Below, piece after piece: positions 1-11,700 of a stretch of 62,000 nucleotides of DNA. Each line of letters starts with the position of its first letter. Position 1 is the first letter of the stretch. Position numbers and translations under genes: made by a program. Source of the DNA: Neocallimastix lanati (nom. inval.) (Eukaryota > Neocallimastigomycota > Neocallimastigomycetes > Neocallimastigales > Neocallimastigaceae); NCBI GenBank assembly GCA_016946835.1, contig JACVTC010000108.1:15001-77000 (forward strand), read 5' to 3'. The notes beneath the pieces are model-generated. The model saw only the letters and a program-made list of their open reading frames with translations. It ran no database searches and was not told the DNA's origin.

Positions 1-15
1 TAAGTAATTTCTTAC

Positions 16-28
16 AATAATAACTCTT
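16..28 (+). promoter_or_regulatory. Primer-binding site complementary to the element's own LTR
   Basis: AATAATAACTCTT at 16-28 spans the LTR/leader junction. Its exact reverse complement, AAGAGTTATTATT, lies inside the Y LTR at 2376-2388, downstream of a TATA-rich stretch and a CTCTTGA/TCAAGAG inverted repeat. There is no TGG-starting site matching a tRNA 3' end. This supports self-priming as described for Tf1; mechanism inferred. Confidence 0.6.
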
Positions 29-546
29 CTTTTTAGGAAGAAAATATTTTATAAATAATTTAATATGAATATAACAAAAAATAATAATTATAATTATAAT
101 GGAATAATTAAATTAAATAAATTCATTTTATATTATTTACGAAATTTTTTCTTTCTCTCAATTTAAATTTATAAATTTTTTTTTTTGTTTATTTTTTATT
201 TTTCTTTTCATTGTTTATGTTTGTTTATGTCATATATATATTATTTATTTTGTTTAATTTATTATTACATTTACTAACAATTCTTTATTATTATATATAT
301 TAAACATTATAACTTTATAATAATATGATAACACTTATTCTGTTTACTTTGCCTATTTACTTTTAAAAATAAGTCTTTTAAATTTCATAAAAATTAACAA
401 TATTAAATACTAACTATTTTACTTTATTTTATTTTATATAACATATTTATCTATTATAATATTATATTTATATTATATTTTAATATTATATAATTGTTTT
501 TATATATAACATTATATACATTATATACATTATATATATATTTTCT

Positions 547-593
<47 letters not shown>

Positions 594-798
594 AAATAAA
601 ATAAAATAAAATAAAATGAAATAAAATAAGCAACAAACAAAGCAACAAAACAGGAAACAAAACAGGAAACAAAACAGGAAACAAAACAAATAAACAAACA
701 AAAAACAAATAATAAATAAAATAAATTAATAATTTAAAAGATAAGTTGTTCAGTTTTCTTTTCTTTAAAATAAATAAAAATAAAAAAAAAATAAATTA

Positions 799-841
<43 letters not shown>

Positions 842-1145
842 GTAAATAAAATTATAATTATGATAAATAAAGTAATAATAATAATAAATAATAATAATAA
901 AAAGTTTTTAATATTGATCATACGAACGAAAATAAAATTTTAAAAAATTATAAGATATATTTAAATATATAATTACAATGTTCTATGATCACATATAGAT
1001 ATTAACACTAGGGCTGAAGTGATATAAAAATTGAAATTCACTTCTACGTAATTGAAATAATATATTATTATTAATAATATAATTGTTAATTACTAATTGC
1101 CCTTTGTTAAAACAGATATCGGCAAAAGCTATATCTCGTTATATC

Positions 1146-1200
<55 letters not shown>

Positions 1201-2212
1201 ATATATATATATGTAATATAAAAAATTATAAAATATTATTATTATTTATTTAATACATATTTCAAAATATACATATAAAATTTAATATAAAAAATTATAA
1301 AATATTATTATTTATTTATTTAATAAATAATTCATATGTATAATTTAAATTATTACTTATTTATTTATCTAATGAATAATATAACATATATATAATATAA
1401 ATAATAAAATGTTATTATTTATTTAATAAATATGAAAAATATATAATATATAATATATAATTTAAAATTATTATTATTTTCATTCATTTAATGAATAATA
1501 TACAATATATATATATTGTAAAATTAATTATTATTATTATTTTTTATTTATTTATTAATACAAAATATATATAATATATAATATAAATTTATAAATTATT
1601 GTTCATTTAATTATTTATCTAAAATAAAATTTTAATTCAAAATTTAAATTTCAATTTTAAATTGAAATTGCAATTAAATATTTATTTTAATTTTATTTAA
1701 ATTTTATTTTATTTCTACTTAATATTTCTTAATTTATTACTTCTTAAATTGTTCTTCTTTCATTGAACAATTCAAATGAAAAGGAGCAATGAAGAAATAC
1801 AAATAAATTTATTAATAATTTATTTACATTTCTTAGTTATTATAATTTATTTAATTTAATATTTATTTATTCATTTAATAATATAGTCATTTTATTTAAT
1901 TTTATATTTATTTATACATTTAATAATTATAGTTATTTTATTTAATTTTATAATTATTTATTCACTTATATTTATATATTAGTTTAGAAAACAATATTAA
2001 GGTTTTTCCCAAGTTAATTGGTTTTACTTAATATTGATTCATCTAGAGTTTTTCCGCTAATCTTTTCTCTAGATGTAAAAAAGTTAAGGTTAGCAAAACT
2101 TTTAATAAATTATTTAATTTTATTTTTTTTGGTTAATTATAATTTTTATTTTAAACTTACTACTTCCTATATAATAATGAATTTATACAAATTCATTAAG
2201 TAAAGGGAGCAA

Positions 2213-2694
2213 TGTAAGAAACTTAGATAAATTTATTATTTTATTATAAAATTTATCTATCTTTCTTATTTAATACATTAATTTAATACATTAAATTATT
2301 GTATTTAGTTTAACCAATAATATTTAATTATTAATTTATATATATTTGATTCTCTTGAGTTCTCTTCGAGAAATCAAGAGTTATTATTTTAGAATTTTTA
2401 TAATAAATAATAATTCAAATAAAATAATTAATTAATAAACAAAACCCTTTTAATAAAACATATTTTATAAATATTTGTGTCTTTTATTCCTTTTGTGTTA
2501 TTGTTTATTATAAACTTTCTATAATAAACTCTATCTTATACTTAAGTTAAGTATAATTATTTATTTATATTATTTTATATTTATTTAATTATATTTAATT
2601 TTATTTTCTCAAATTAATGTTAATTAGCAATAATTAATGTTAATTTGTAGTTAAGAAATTATTTATAATTAATTTTATAAGTAATTTCTTACAC
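2213..2694 (+). repeat. Y-family 3' LTR, 482 bp
   Basis: It starts TGTAAGAAAC right after the purine tract AAAGGGAGCAA and ends TTTCTTACA. It contains a TATA-rich stretch near 2337-2346, the inverted repeat CTCTTGAGTTCTC/GAGAAATCAAGAG and the 13-nt primer-like segment at 2376-2388. The last base lies 16 bp before the tRNA-like unit at 2711. The same LTR type recurs reversed at 12562-13270. Confidence 0.7.
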
Positions 2695-2710
2695 ACAAGT
2701 TAGTAAAATT

Positions 2711-2783
2711 AGAACATTGGTTCAATGGTTAGTTACATTGACCATGACTAATACTTCATGGGTTCGACTCACACCTCAACCCA
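2711..2783 (+). tRNA. Degenerate tRNA-like Pol III unit
   Basis: The segment has a perfect A-box match (TGGTTCAATGG, 2718-2728), a near-perfect B box (GGTTCGACTCA, about 2761-2771) and a TTTT run directly after the 3' end, as in Pol III genes. The fold is poor: the acceptor arms do not pair, the T stem has mismatches, and the anticodon cannot be assigned (AAT within CTAATAC is one reading). A Y LTR ends 16 bp before the inferred first base, and its A-box is 24 bp from that LTR end, exactly as for tRNA-Ala 1. It could be a decayed tRNA gene, a tRNA-derived SINE, or a diverged tRNA still used as an integration target. Confidence 0.4.
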
Positions 2784-3301
2784 TTTTGCATCAATAATTA
2801 TTTTATTAATTATTTTATTAATTATTTTATTAATTATTAATAATATCTTCTTGAATATTCTTTCTGTATAAAATTATAGAAAGTTAAAGATTCTTTCGGT
2901 TCGTAATTCAACCGAAATGAATTTAGAAATTCTTATTATATAAATTATTTTATTCTTTTTGATAAGATTCATTTTCATCAATTAAAATCTATATTCTAGA
3001 AACTTTACATTATTAATTATTACAAACATATTTCTAAATATTTCTTTAAAATTATTTTTACATGTTAAAACTGTTTTTCCGTTAAAAGTATAAATAGTGC
3101 GAACTTCACGAATGAAAATATTTTTCTTCGTGCTTTTATTAATAATAATTAACGTATAAGTAATTCGAAATATTACCTTGTTGATTAATATTAATAATTA
3201 TTTTAAATTTTATAATTAATAAAAAATATTTCTAATAAAACGAATTATTTATACAGATAGTGTAAACCTATTGAGTTTTCTCCTTTCTGTGTTTCTATAT
3301 C
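2784..3301. other. Gene-free AT-rich spacer with two hairpins
   Basis: No reading frame is recognisable. Two hairpin-forming inverted repeats are visible: TTTCGGTT/AACCGAAA near 2896-2920 and CACGAA/TTCGTG near 3108-3138. The second follows a TATAAATAG box, an arrangement like the LTR promoters elsewhere in the window. It may be a remnant LTR whose ends I cannot define. Confidence 0.35.
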
Positions 3302-4637
3302 TCATCCCGCCTTTACAATAGAAGCACCTCCGTTACAGTTATTAGTATTGTTATTATTAAAACTATTATTATTTCCTAATGAATTTATGTTTCTACTATA
3401 TCCATTATTGTTTTTATTTATATTATTTCCAATTATATTATCCTGAATATTATTTATATTTGAATTAAGCGTATTTTCTACACAATTAGTATTTAAATTA
3501 TTGTTGAAATTAATTTCATTTCCAATATTAACATCTTTATTTCCTTGCTTATTATAATTTATACCCTGATTATTGCTGATTCTATATTTTATTGTATTTA
3601 TATTCTCATTTAAATTACTGTTATTGTTATTGGTACCAAAATTTTTATTTAAATCATAATTACTTTTATATAGATAATTATTTAAATTATTATAATTATT
3701 ATTACCAAAATTATTATTTAAATTATAATTATTTCTATAAATTTCTCTATTCACATTATGCTTTTTACCAAAACTAGTCATATGATGATTTTCAGTAATA
3801 CTACTATTTAAATTATAATTTCTACGATAATAATTATTATAGTTTTTATTTCTATCATATAAATTAAATTTATAATTATAATTATTATGGATTCCAGGTA
3901 TAAAATTTCTTCTTTTATTTATTTCCAAAATTCCAGTTCTTTCTAATTCCGCTAATTCTTTAAATGTGTGTCTACAATTAACAGCTTTATGACCTAACTC
4001 ATAGCATCTAAAGCACATAATTTTATTATTCTTATTGTTTATATTACTATTTAATTTATTCATTTTGAAATTATTATTATTCCATTTTTGTTTATTATTC
4101 TTATAAATATTATTTAAATTTAAATTTAATTTCTTTTCAATTCTTTCAACTTTTTCTGCATATTTGAGAGCTTCGTTTATATCTTCGATTTCTTCTTCTA
4201 ATATTCTTAAACAAGGATATATTCTAGACTTAATTGAATTAACATAATTATTAACAGTAATTAATTTCTTTATATTATTATCAATATCATTATATTTTCT
4301 TAAGTATTTATAATTAAAATTACTAATTGATTTTTTTGAATTAATTTTCAAATTAATTAAGTTCCAATATTTCACGCTTGGTGTTATTTCTAGATATTCT
4401 TCTAATGCTATTTTTATTTCTTTTAAGCTTGGAACCTGATTCTTTTCTTCCTTTAATTTATCAAGAACATACCTAATTTTTTTTATTTACGCATTCTTTA
4501 CATAAAATAAATTTTCTTTCTTATTCTTTTATATCCCATAATTCAAATGACTCTGTTAATTCTTCTATCCATTCATTGATATCATTATTATAATTTTCTA
4601 ATAATGGTAATGTACCTAATATCTTAAAAACATTCAT
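3302..4637 (-). pseudogene. Truncated, frameshifted gag of G element (CCHC)
   Basis: The intact part (357 codons, 3302-4375) carries a CCHC zinc knuckle (CFRCYELGHKAVNC) followed by KELAELERTG, clearly related to the Gag proteins at 29087-30268 and 54437-55596. Upstream, another frame starts with ATG at 4635-4637 and encodes a short stretch resembling the start of those Gags before a stop. The 5' part is therefore broken by stops and frameshifts. After the knuckle comes about 220 residues of asparagine-rich sequence, which in the relatives belongs to the start of Pol. No protease, RT or integrase follows, and no left LTR is seen, so G is a 5' remnant of a minus-strand Ty3/gypsy-like element. 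Confidence 0.7.
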
Positions 4638-4679
4638 CTTTATAATTATTAGTGATTAATTTAAAATAATTAAAGTCTT

Positions 4680-4710
<31 letters not shown>

Positions 4711-4779
4711 CTAAATAACATTTATTTTATAGATGTATTATTATATTAATATTATTTTCATATTATTTTGCTATTGTGA

Positions 4780-4797
4780 CGCCCGGATTCTACACCA
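4780..4797 (-). promoter_or_regulatory. tRNA-type primer-binding site of G element
   Basis: On the minus strand the LTR is followed, after a few bases, by TGGTGTAGAATCCGGGCG. A site starting TGG and complementary to a ...CCA tRNA 3' end is the usual retroelement design. It differs by one base from the E-element site at 55818-55835, so both probably use the same tRNA, which I could not identify. Confidence 0.55.
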
Positions 4798-4801
4798 AAT
4801 T

Positions 4802-5267
4802 TGATACGGTATTTTATTTATGTATCTAAATTAATATTTATTTATGGGCAATGACAATAAGGAATTATGACAAAATAATATATTCTAATATTAAATAGAA
4901 ATAACACATACAATAATACAAAATAAAGTAATAAATATATCTTTTTAATGTTCTCTTTATTTATTATTAATTATTAATTATTACATAAATTATTATTATT
5001 ACTCTCTTATATAAATATTATAATTAATTATCTCAAATATATATAATATCTCTTTTTAACTATACTAAAATAAAATATAAAAATAGCTATTTATGTGAAT
5101 TAATTTATCATAAGTATAAACTTATAAATAAAAGAATTCTCCGTTTAATAATTATTATTCTAAAATTATATATATTATTATAAAATTATTATTGACCAAT
5201 AATATTTAAGTATTTCTTTAACCTAAAGAATCTACCTAAATACCATTTTTATAGTGGTCACGTATCA
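4802..5267 (-). repeat. G-element 5' LTR, 466 bp
   Basis: It runs TGATACGG...CACGTATCA with 6-bp inverted ends and is flanked by the primer site on its left. With the two X LTRs to its right removed, its end lies 16 bp upstream of tRNA-Ala 1. It is diverged from the B and E LTRs but shares their layout and end sequence. Confidence 0.65.
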
Positions 5268-5270
5268 AAC

Positions 5271-6977
5271 TGTAATAATTTAATTAAAAAATTATAATTA
5301 AATTATTAATCATTAATATTAGCTCTAACTGCTAATATTAAAGGTTTAGAAAAGAATCATACTTACCTATGGTTCTTTCTAATTATCGAGTTTATTATAA
5401 CGAATTATAATAGACGAAACACTAAAATTGATAAGGAAAAGTTTTAATTATAAATTTTGTTTTATTAAAATAATTTGTTTTATTATTTATTAAAAATTTT
5501 AAATGTTAAAACTTATTGTTATTATTATTATATTATAATTGTTATAATAATAACTCTTGATTTCTCAAAGAGAACTCAAGAGCCTTATTTATACTTTTTT
5601 GTCAAAATAAGGTTAAAATCAAAAGGGGTTCTAATCTTAACAAATCTCTTATCTAGGAAAAGACTAGAAGAAAAACCTAGATAAGTTTTTTGATCGATAT
5701 TCTATCCATATCGATCATCGCGTTAATTAAGTAAAACCGATTACTTTTAAGAAGTAATTGGAAAAACCTTAATTAACCGATTACTTAGTCTAATATAATG
5801 ATCGAAAATAAAAGAATAAAATAATGAAAATTATTTCGATCATAAAATTTAAAATTTAATCTATTTAGTTCTATTTTATAGAACTTTACATAAAAAATAT
5901 AAAACAATACATTAATAATAAAATACATGATTAATACAATACAGAATACATGATAGAATACAGAATACATGATAAAATACAGAATAGTGTTTTAGTTTAT
6001 GATTTAATAAGTGAGAGAAAACTAAAACTAATAAATTTAATAATTAAGTGAATAATTAAATAAATTTAATATTATTTTAAATGTATAAAAATTATTTGAT
6101 TAAATAAATTTTTAATATTAAACTAAATAAAATTTTAATATATAATTAAATAAATTATTAATTATAATTAATTGTATAAATGAAATATGAGTTAAATAAA
6201 AGTTATATTAATTATAACCTAACTATGTTGAAATTATAACTGAATTGAAATCTCAATTTCAGTTATTTACATTTCAATAATTAAAAATATTATTTATTTA
6301 ATTATAAATAATATATATATTTAAATAATTAATAATTAATATAAATTCTTGTTTAATATTTAAAGGGTTATCTTAGGCCTAATAATTCTGAGAATATTAA
6401 TAAATAAGGTTTATATTAATAATTAATTTCAATGATACATTTGACGTCACGTGTATTTTATTTATATTATGTTTTTATATATGTTTACAACATATCTATA
6501 TTAAATTCAATTATTCAAATTAATTATATAATTAAATTTATCCTTATATTTTATTATTATTTATATTACTATATTATTACTATCTTATAATTAAATATTA
6601 TTATTATGTAACTTACAAAGTATAAAAGAAAGATGTAAAAATCTATCTTTTATGTTCTTTGTAAGGTTATTGTAAAATTACCTTAATAGTAATATATTAT
6701 AGATATTTTATTATTAACAAATTTAAAATTAAATTAATTTGATAATTCTAATTATCAAAGTTTATTATAAATAAATTTTTATTAAACTAAACATTTAAAT
6801 ATTTATTATTTTTATTATATATCTATATAGTATATTACTATATAGACATATCAACTTAGTGAATATTTTTTAATAAACCATATTATTTTATTTAAATTTA
6901 AACTATAAATTATATCATAATCTTAACAAACTAAGAAAATATAATTATTTTGTTAAAAATAATTATAGATTCTTACA
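5271..6977 (-). repeat. X-family solo LTR X1, split by a C solo LTR
   Basis: Reading on plus, it runs TGTAATAATT...GATTCTTACA, the reverse of the X LTRs flanking element A. It is bounded by the 5-bp target duplication CAAAC (5266-5270 and 6978-6982), the first two bases of which belong to the end of the G LTR. It carries the ATAATAACTCTTGATTTCTC hairpin/primer segment. Its small open frames (5475-5684, 5785-5970) recur in other X LTRs and are not genes. No internal region is present, so it is a solo LTR formed by LTR-LTR recombination. A C-type LTR sits at 6236-6928. Confidence 0.75.
6236..6928 (+). repeat. C-family solo LTR nested in X1, 693 bp
   Basis: It runs TGTTGAAATT...CTTAACA, close to the LTRs of element C (32423-33102). 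It is bounded by the 5-bp duplication AACTA (6231-6235 and 6929-6933), which reconstitutes X1 when removed. It holds the CTTACAAAG/CTTTGTAAG inverted repeat around TATAAAAG and the GTAAGGTTATTGT primer segment. Confidence 0.8.
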
Positions 6978-6984
6978 CAAACAA

Positions 6985-7954
6985 TGTAATAATTTAATTA
7001 TAAAATTAATTAGAATTAAATTATTAACTACAACTTAATAATAACTAAATAATAATTATTATTAAATTGAGAAAACAAAAAAAAGATAAATATACTTATC
7101 TTCTATAAGAGAGAGTTTATTATAACTAATTATAATAAACTAATAACACAAAATTGTCAAAGAGAAAAGATTATTTTATTTTATTTTTTTTTTTTTTTAA
7201 ATTTGTTTTTTATTAAAACTTACTTTATTAAAATAGAAATATAAAAATTTTATTAATGTTATTACTATATTATAATTGTTATAATAATAACTCTTGATTT
7301 CTCAAAGAGAATTCAAGAGCTTTATTTATACTTTTTTGAAAAATAAGGTTAAATTAAAAAATGTTTTCTAATCTTAACAAATCTCTTATCTAGGAAAAGA
7401 TTAGAGAGAAAAACCTAGATAAGATTTTTGATCGATATTCTATCCATATCGATCATCGTATCAATTAGGTAAAACCAATTACTTTTAAAAAGTGATTGGG
7501 AAAAACCCTAATTGACCGATTAGCTAATCTAATTTAATTGATCGAAAATAAAAGAATAAAATAATAAAAGATATTTCGACCATAAAATCATAAATTTACA
7601 AATAAGGAAAATAACATAATAATGATATTAATAAACAAAATACAGAATACATTATTAAGTACATATTAGAATACATAATATATTTGTTTACAATTTAATT
7701 AAATAAATAAACTAAGACTAATAAATTTAATAATTAAATATATAATTAAATAAACTATAATTATTTATAAATGTATAAATAATAATTAATTAAATAAATT
7801 TGTTGTATTAAATTAATGATTATTTAATATTGAGTTTAATAAATTATTAATAATATTTAAATGAATAAATATTATATAATTAAATAAAGTTATAATTATA
7901 ACTTAACTAAGAAAATATAATTATTTTATTTAAAAATAATTATAGATTCTTACA
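6985..7954 (-). repeat. X-family solo LTR X2, 16 bp upstream of tRNA-Ala 1
   Basis: It runs TGTAATAATT...GATTCTTACA, reversed like X1, with target duplication AACAA (6980-6984 and 7955-7959). It is separated from X1 by only seven bases. It carries the conserved TATA, hairpin and AATAATAACTCTT block near 7275-7320. The gap to the first base of tRNA-Ala 1 is 16 bp. Confidence 0.75.
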
Positions 7955-7970
7955 AACAATAATAAACAAA

Positions 7971-8042
7971 GGGGTTGTAACTCAGTGGTAGAGTGCTCGC
8001 TTCGCATGCGAGAAGCCGCGGGTTCAATTCCCGCCAACTCCA
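7971..8042 (+). tRNA. tRNA-Ala (anticodon CGC), copy 1
   Basis: A full cloverleaf of 72 nt: acceptor GGGGTTG/CAACTCC with one G-T pair and discriminator A, D arm ACTC/GAGT, anticodon stem CTCGC/GCGAG around loop TTCGCAT, and T arm GCGGG/CCCGC with TTCAATT. There is no intron and no encoded CCA. The A and B boxes match consensus, and a TTTTT terminator follows two bases after the gene. It is identical to the copy at 56413-56484. Confidence 0.95.
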
Positions 8043-8111
8043 CTTTTTCAAACATTTTTTGATAAAAGAATAAAATTTATTTATCTATATATATAAATCT
8101 ATATCTATATA
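8043..8111. repeat. 3' flank shared by both tRNA-Ala copies
   Basis: About 69 bp after the tRNA match 56485-56554 almost base for base (one clear difference). Similarity stops where the inverted-repeat-bounded island begins at 8112. The repeated unit is thus tRNA plus 3' flank, about 140 bp, indicating local duplication of the tRNA locus. Confidence 0.75.
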
Positions 8112-8635
8112 TATTATTCTTTTGAAAAAATTTTCGTTGGAAAATTTAACTCGCTCTGTTCGGTTTTCGTAATGCGGAGTGAAAGCCGATAAGCCTAGCT
8201 TATATTTATTTTGGTTGTGAATCCTTGGAGAAGCTTACAAGGCTTTTCTCTAGCGTTACTGACCTAAACAGTGATTACTAAAGCAGGTGACAAACTCTTG
8301 GCTTTAGTATGTGGAGGAAGGTAGTATATATTAATGATACTTCTTCTTATAGTATCTCCTATTGCCACAATAATAATATACATGTAAAAACTTTTTAAAA
8401 GAAAACACGATACGTAATAAGTTTAAAACCAATAATGGTAGTGATAAACGTTTTATTTTTATAATGATATATTTTATTTATTTATTTAATTTTAATATTA
8501 ATACATATAATTTTTTATAATAATCATAAACTTTTTTAAAGAAGAGAAACTTATTAGGTATATTATTTTTATAGATAAGAAACCGTTATCTATATTATAT
8601 TATATATATCTTACAAGTTTTTCAAAAGAATAATA
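8112..8635. other. GC-richer structured island bounded by 18-bp inverted repeats
   Basis: TATTATTCTTTTGAAAAA at 8112-8129 is exactly inverted at 8618-8635. Between them, 8130-8350 is far richer in G+C than its surroundings and has several short hairpins: ATAAGC/GCTTAT near 8190, CTAAAGC/GCTTTAG around 8280-8310, and an AGAAGC/GCTTTTCT stem near 8230-8255. No frame stays open on either strand. I do not recognise a known RNA. It could be a structured 3' UTR of F, a small foldback element or a non-coding RNA gene. It is absent from the equivalent place after tRNA-Ala 2. Confidence 0.4.
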
Positions 8636-8768
8636 AAGATTAAAAAAAATGAGAAATTACATGTTATTTATATTTAATTATTTATTAAAGGTATCAGTTC
8701 TATACATTGACTTATAACCTAATTTATTGGATAAAAATATACTAATTTAATTATATTAATTTTATTAA

Positions 8769-11700
8769 TTATTTTTCGAAGTGTAAACGGCTTAGCCAAT
8801 CAGCTATGTCATTGGTTTTTCCTTTAATATGGATTCCTTTAACCTTATATTCCAATAGGCGTTCAATATATCTTTTTCGTCTATTGTCTACTACTTTCTG
8901 TGAGTTTCCATTAATTATTTCTTTAGAAGCATTATTATCCGTTAAACATATGATTGGATATTTGGAATTTGCAGTGAAATAGGAAAAATGTTCTAATGTT
9001 CTAATTATGGATAATAATTCTTTGTCGAACATAGAATAGTGTAATTGGCTTTTATCAAATTTGAATGAAAAGAAACCAATTAGCTTGATTTGTTTATTTT
9101 TATATAATACGGAAGTAATATTTTTATTATTGTTATTACTGTTTAATTGGTTAATAACTGAATCTTCCCCCCCTTTCGGAATTTGATAAAGGACTCCAGC
9201 GCCGGCAAATTCCGAAGCATCGGAAAACAGGATAAAATGTTCATCGAAGTTAAAAGCGGCACATGGAAAGGTTTCTAATTTACGTATACAATCGTAAAAG
9301 TGTTTACGTACAGAATTTTTGTTAAAATTTGAAAGATTATCAGACAGAGGTTTAATGATATCAGCATATTTCGGGATAAAGTCCGAGAACCAGTTTAATA
9401 AGCCTAAGACCTTTTGGAGTTCATTGAGTGAATTGGGGCACGAAATACCACTTAGTTTATTAATATTGAGAGGAATGTAAGCACCTTCTTTAATGAGAAA
9501 GCCTAAATATTCAATTTTTGAAGGAAAGAATTGGCATTTTTCTATTTTACAGTAGAGTTTAGATTTTCTGAATCTTGCGAGGACCCATTTGCAATTATCT
9601 AAACATTCTTGTTTTGAATCGCCGTAAATCACAACATCATCTAGATAGCAGAGCACACCATCGAATAGTTTATCAAAAAGGACAAAATTCATGAAGGCTT
9701 GGAAGAATGGTGGAGCATCGCTTAAACCAAAGGGCATAACATTCCAAGTGTAGATTCCCCATTCACAAATAAAGGCAGTTGCTTCCTTTGTCAAAGGGTC
9801 GGTAATACGAATTTGGTTATAAGCGAATCGGAGGTCTAAACAAATAACGTATTTATGTTTACAAAGTTCGTTTACTTGTTCTCTAAGGTTAGGAATAGAA
9901 TTTTGCGCTATATCACAAATTTTGTTCACCGGAACATAGTTATATACGTAACGAAAAGATCCATCATGTTTGGGAACTGGAAACATATTTACTGCGTGGG
10001 GTAATACTGCTGGTTCGATCCATCCTTCATCTAAGTAATTTTTAATCATTTCTTTGGTAGCAGTGGATGCTTCTTTAGAAGTTACCTTAGGTTTGGCTAA
10101 AGGTAATGTGGAAATATCTTGCTTATTGATGTTTAATTTAAAATCCCATTTACCTCTTGAAGGTGGGACACCACGAGGAACTTTGAATACATCCTTGAAT
10201 TCCATAAGTTCAGAAGGTAATAACTTGTTGATTAATTCTGCATTTTTGTTAATAGTTTTTTTATTAGTAAGGGTAACCTCATTTCTGTGAAGGTCCCTTT
10301 GGAGATTTAATAATTCAGATTCGTTTTCAGAAGCTATTTCGTTGATAATATTATGGAAGGAGACATCATAAAAATAGCTAGTATTTATTATAGAAGAATT
10401 GATTTCATTCATGTGATGTCTAAACTCTTCATTTTCTTGGGTAGCAGAAGAATGTACCCTGACTTCATTCCAGGAAGTTGGACGATTATCACCTGTTATT
10501 CGTCTTGGATTAACCGTGTTTAGTTGATCTTCTATTTCAGGAGGTAAATCTTCGATATTAATGTCATTTCTTGTTAAATATTGCTTATCGCTTTCTTCAG
10601 CAACTAGTTGTGATTGCATTTTTTCTTCTATAGTGTTATTGATTACTCTTATATTTCCCGGTTCATCTTGTGTGGCTCGTTGGTCAGTTGGGAAATATTC
10701 TTCAATTCGATCTATTGGGATATGGTAAGTTCTTTGTGCCATTTTTCCGATACTAAACATGTATTCTGGAGAATCTACAACCACAAACGGCAGATTTTTG
10801 ATCACTAAGAAGTGTGAATATTGAGGCACAGCACTAATAAATTCCGTATCATCCGTTTGTCTTATTCTATCTTTTAGTTTAAAACAGAATGATATTAAGG
10901 CTTTTCTTGTTGCCTTGGCTTTACCGGCTATGGTCGAGAATTCCTGATATGAGGATTTACTAGATAGTTTTAAGACATCCATTAATTTTTTACTAATTAG
11001 ATTTAAATATCCCCCTGAGTCGATTAGCATGAGGATTCTAATCATCGGTGGCTTACTTTCGTCATTTTTAATTATAGGGTTAATATAGGCTTCCGCGTAC
11101 TTAGTAATTTTCCATGGCGCAGCAACTTGTATTTTATCTATGAGTTTTTGTATGTCTTCACCATTTTTAAAATCTTTAGTGCTTGGGACAAATAATTCAT
11201 TGATGAAGTAGTGTGATACTTCATTTTTGCATTGGATTTCTTGTTTATGGAAGTCCTCTCCATCTGGTGTTAATAACTGTTGTAATTGTTCTTTCATAAT
11301 ATCAATTTCATTGTCTGTATCTTCTTCAATGTCTTCTGAGTTAGGAGTGTCTACTATATTGAAGTAGGATGCTTGTCTTCTTGTTTTGTTTTTATTCCTT
11401 TTTTTGAATGCTTTGTATCCTGCTTTAGTATTCTTTGTATGTTCTACAGGAGTGGCAGGTTCGATAACTTTGGTAGCTTTTTTGTTATGACTTCTAGTAC
11501 TACCTTTTCTAGAAGTTTTATGAAAATTTTTTGGGACTTCTTGGTTTTGACTGCGAACACCAGAAAGTTGTAAGTATTCGCTTCTTTGATCCTGAAGGAC
11601 TCTTTCTTCTAAAGCCATCTTATTTACAAAACGCATAATAGGTTCGAAGTTATCATCCGAAATGGTGGAAAAACATATGTTCTTTTTTATGGCTTCTTTC

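Larger units (their letters stand above)
1..2694 (+). mobile_element. Y-family LTR element without coding capacity (5' LTR cut by window edge)
   Basis: The window opens with the last 16 bases of an LTR ending TTTCTTACA, followed at once by ATAATAACTCTT, the primer-site sequence also seen next to F and A. About 2.2 kb of AT-rich sequence follows, then a purine tract AAAGGGAGCAA at 2202-2212 and a 3' LTR at 2213-2694. The interior holds long poly(A) runs (near 550-590 and 1150-1192) and AAT repeats, and I see no gag, protease, RT or integrase reading frame in any frame. A second purine tract, GAAAAGGAGCAA (about 1777-1788), precedes LTR-like U3 sequence (1789-2200), so a partial older LTR lies inside. 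Non-autonomous LARD-like elements of this design are known. I infer this is one, or a wholly decayed copy. Confidence 0.6.

Noticed and set aside
454-708. Open frame of 84 codons on minus through a poly(A) tract
   Set aside because: It is a translation of poly(T) and simple repeats (poly-Phe) with no conserved content.
3302-3320. CTTTACA/ATAGAAGCAC taken as an LTR end plus self-priming site matching GTGCTTTTATT near 3136
   Set aside because: The match has a mismatch, no LTR start can be defined, and the bases are part of the open gag-related frame of G.
8769-11636. F considered as a DIRS-type element because integrase is missing
   Set aside because: It carries an aspartic protease motif and sits next to a conventional LTR and junction-type primer site. 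No tyrosine recombinase or split inverted repeats are seen.
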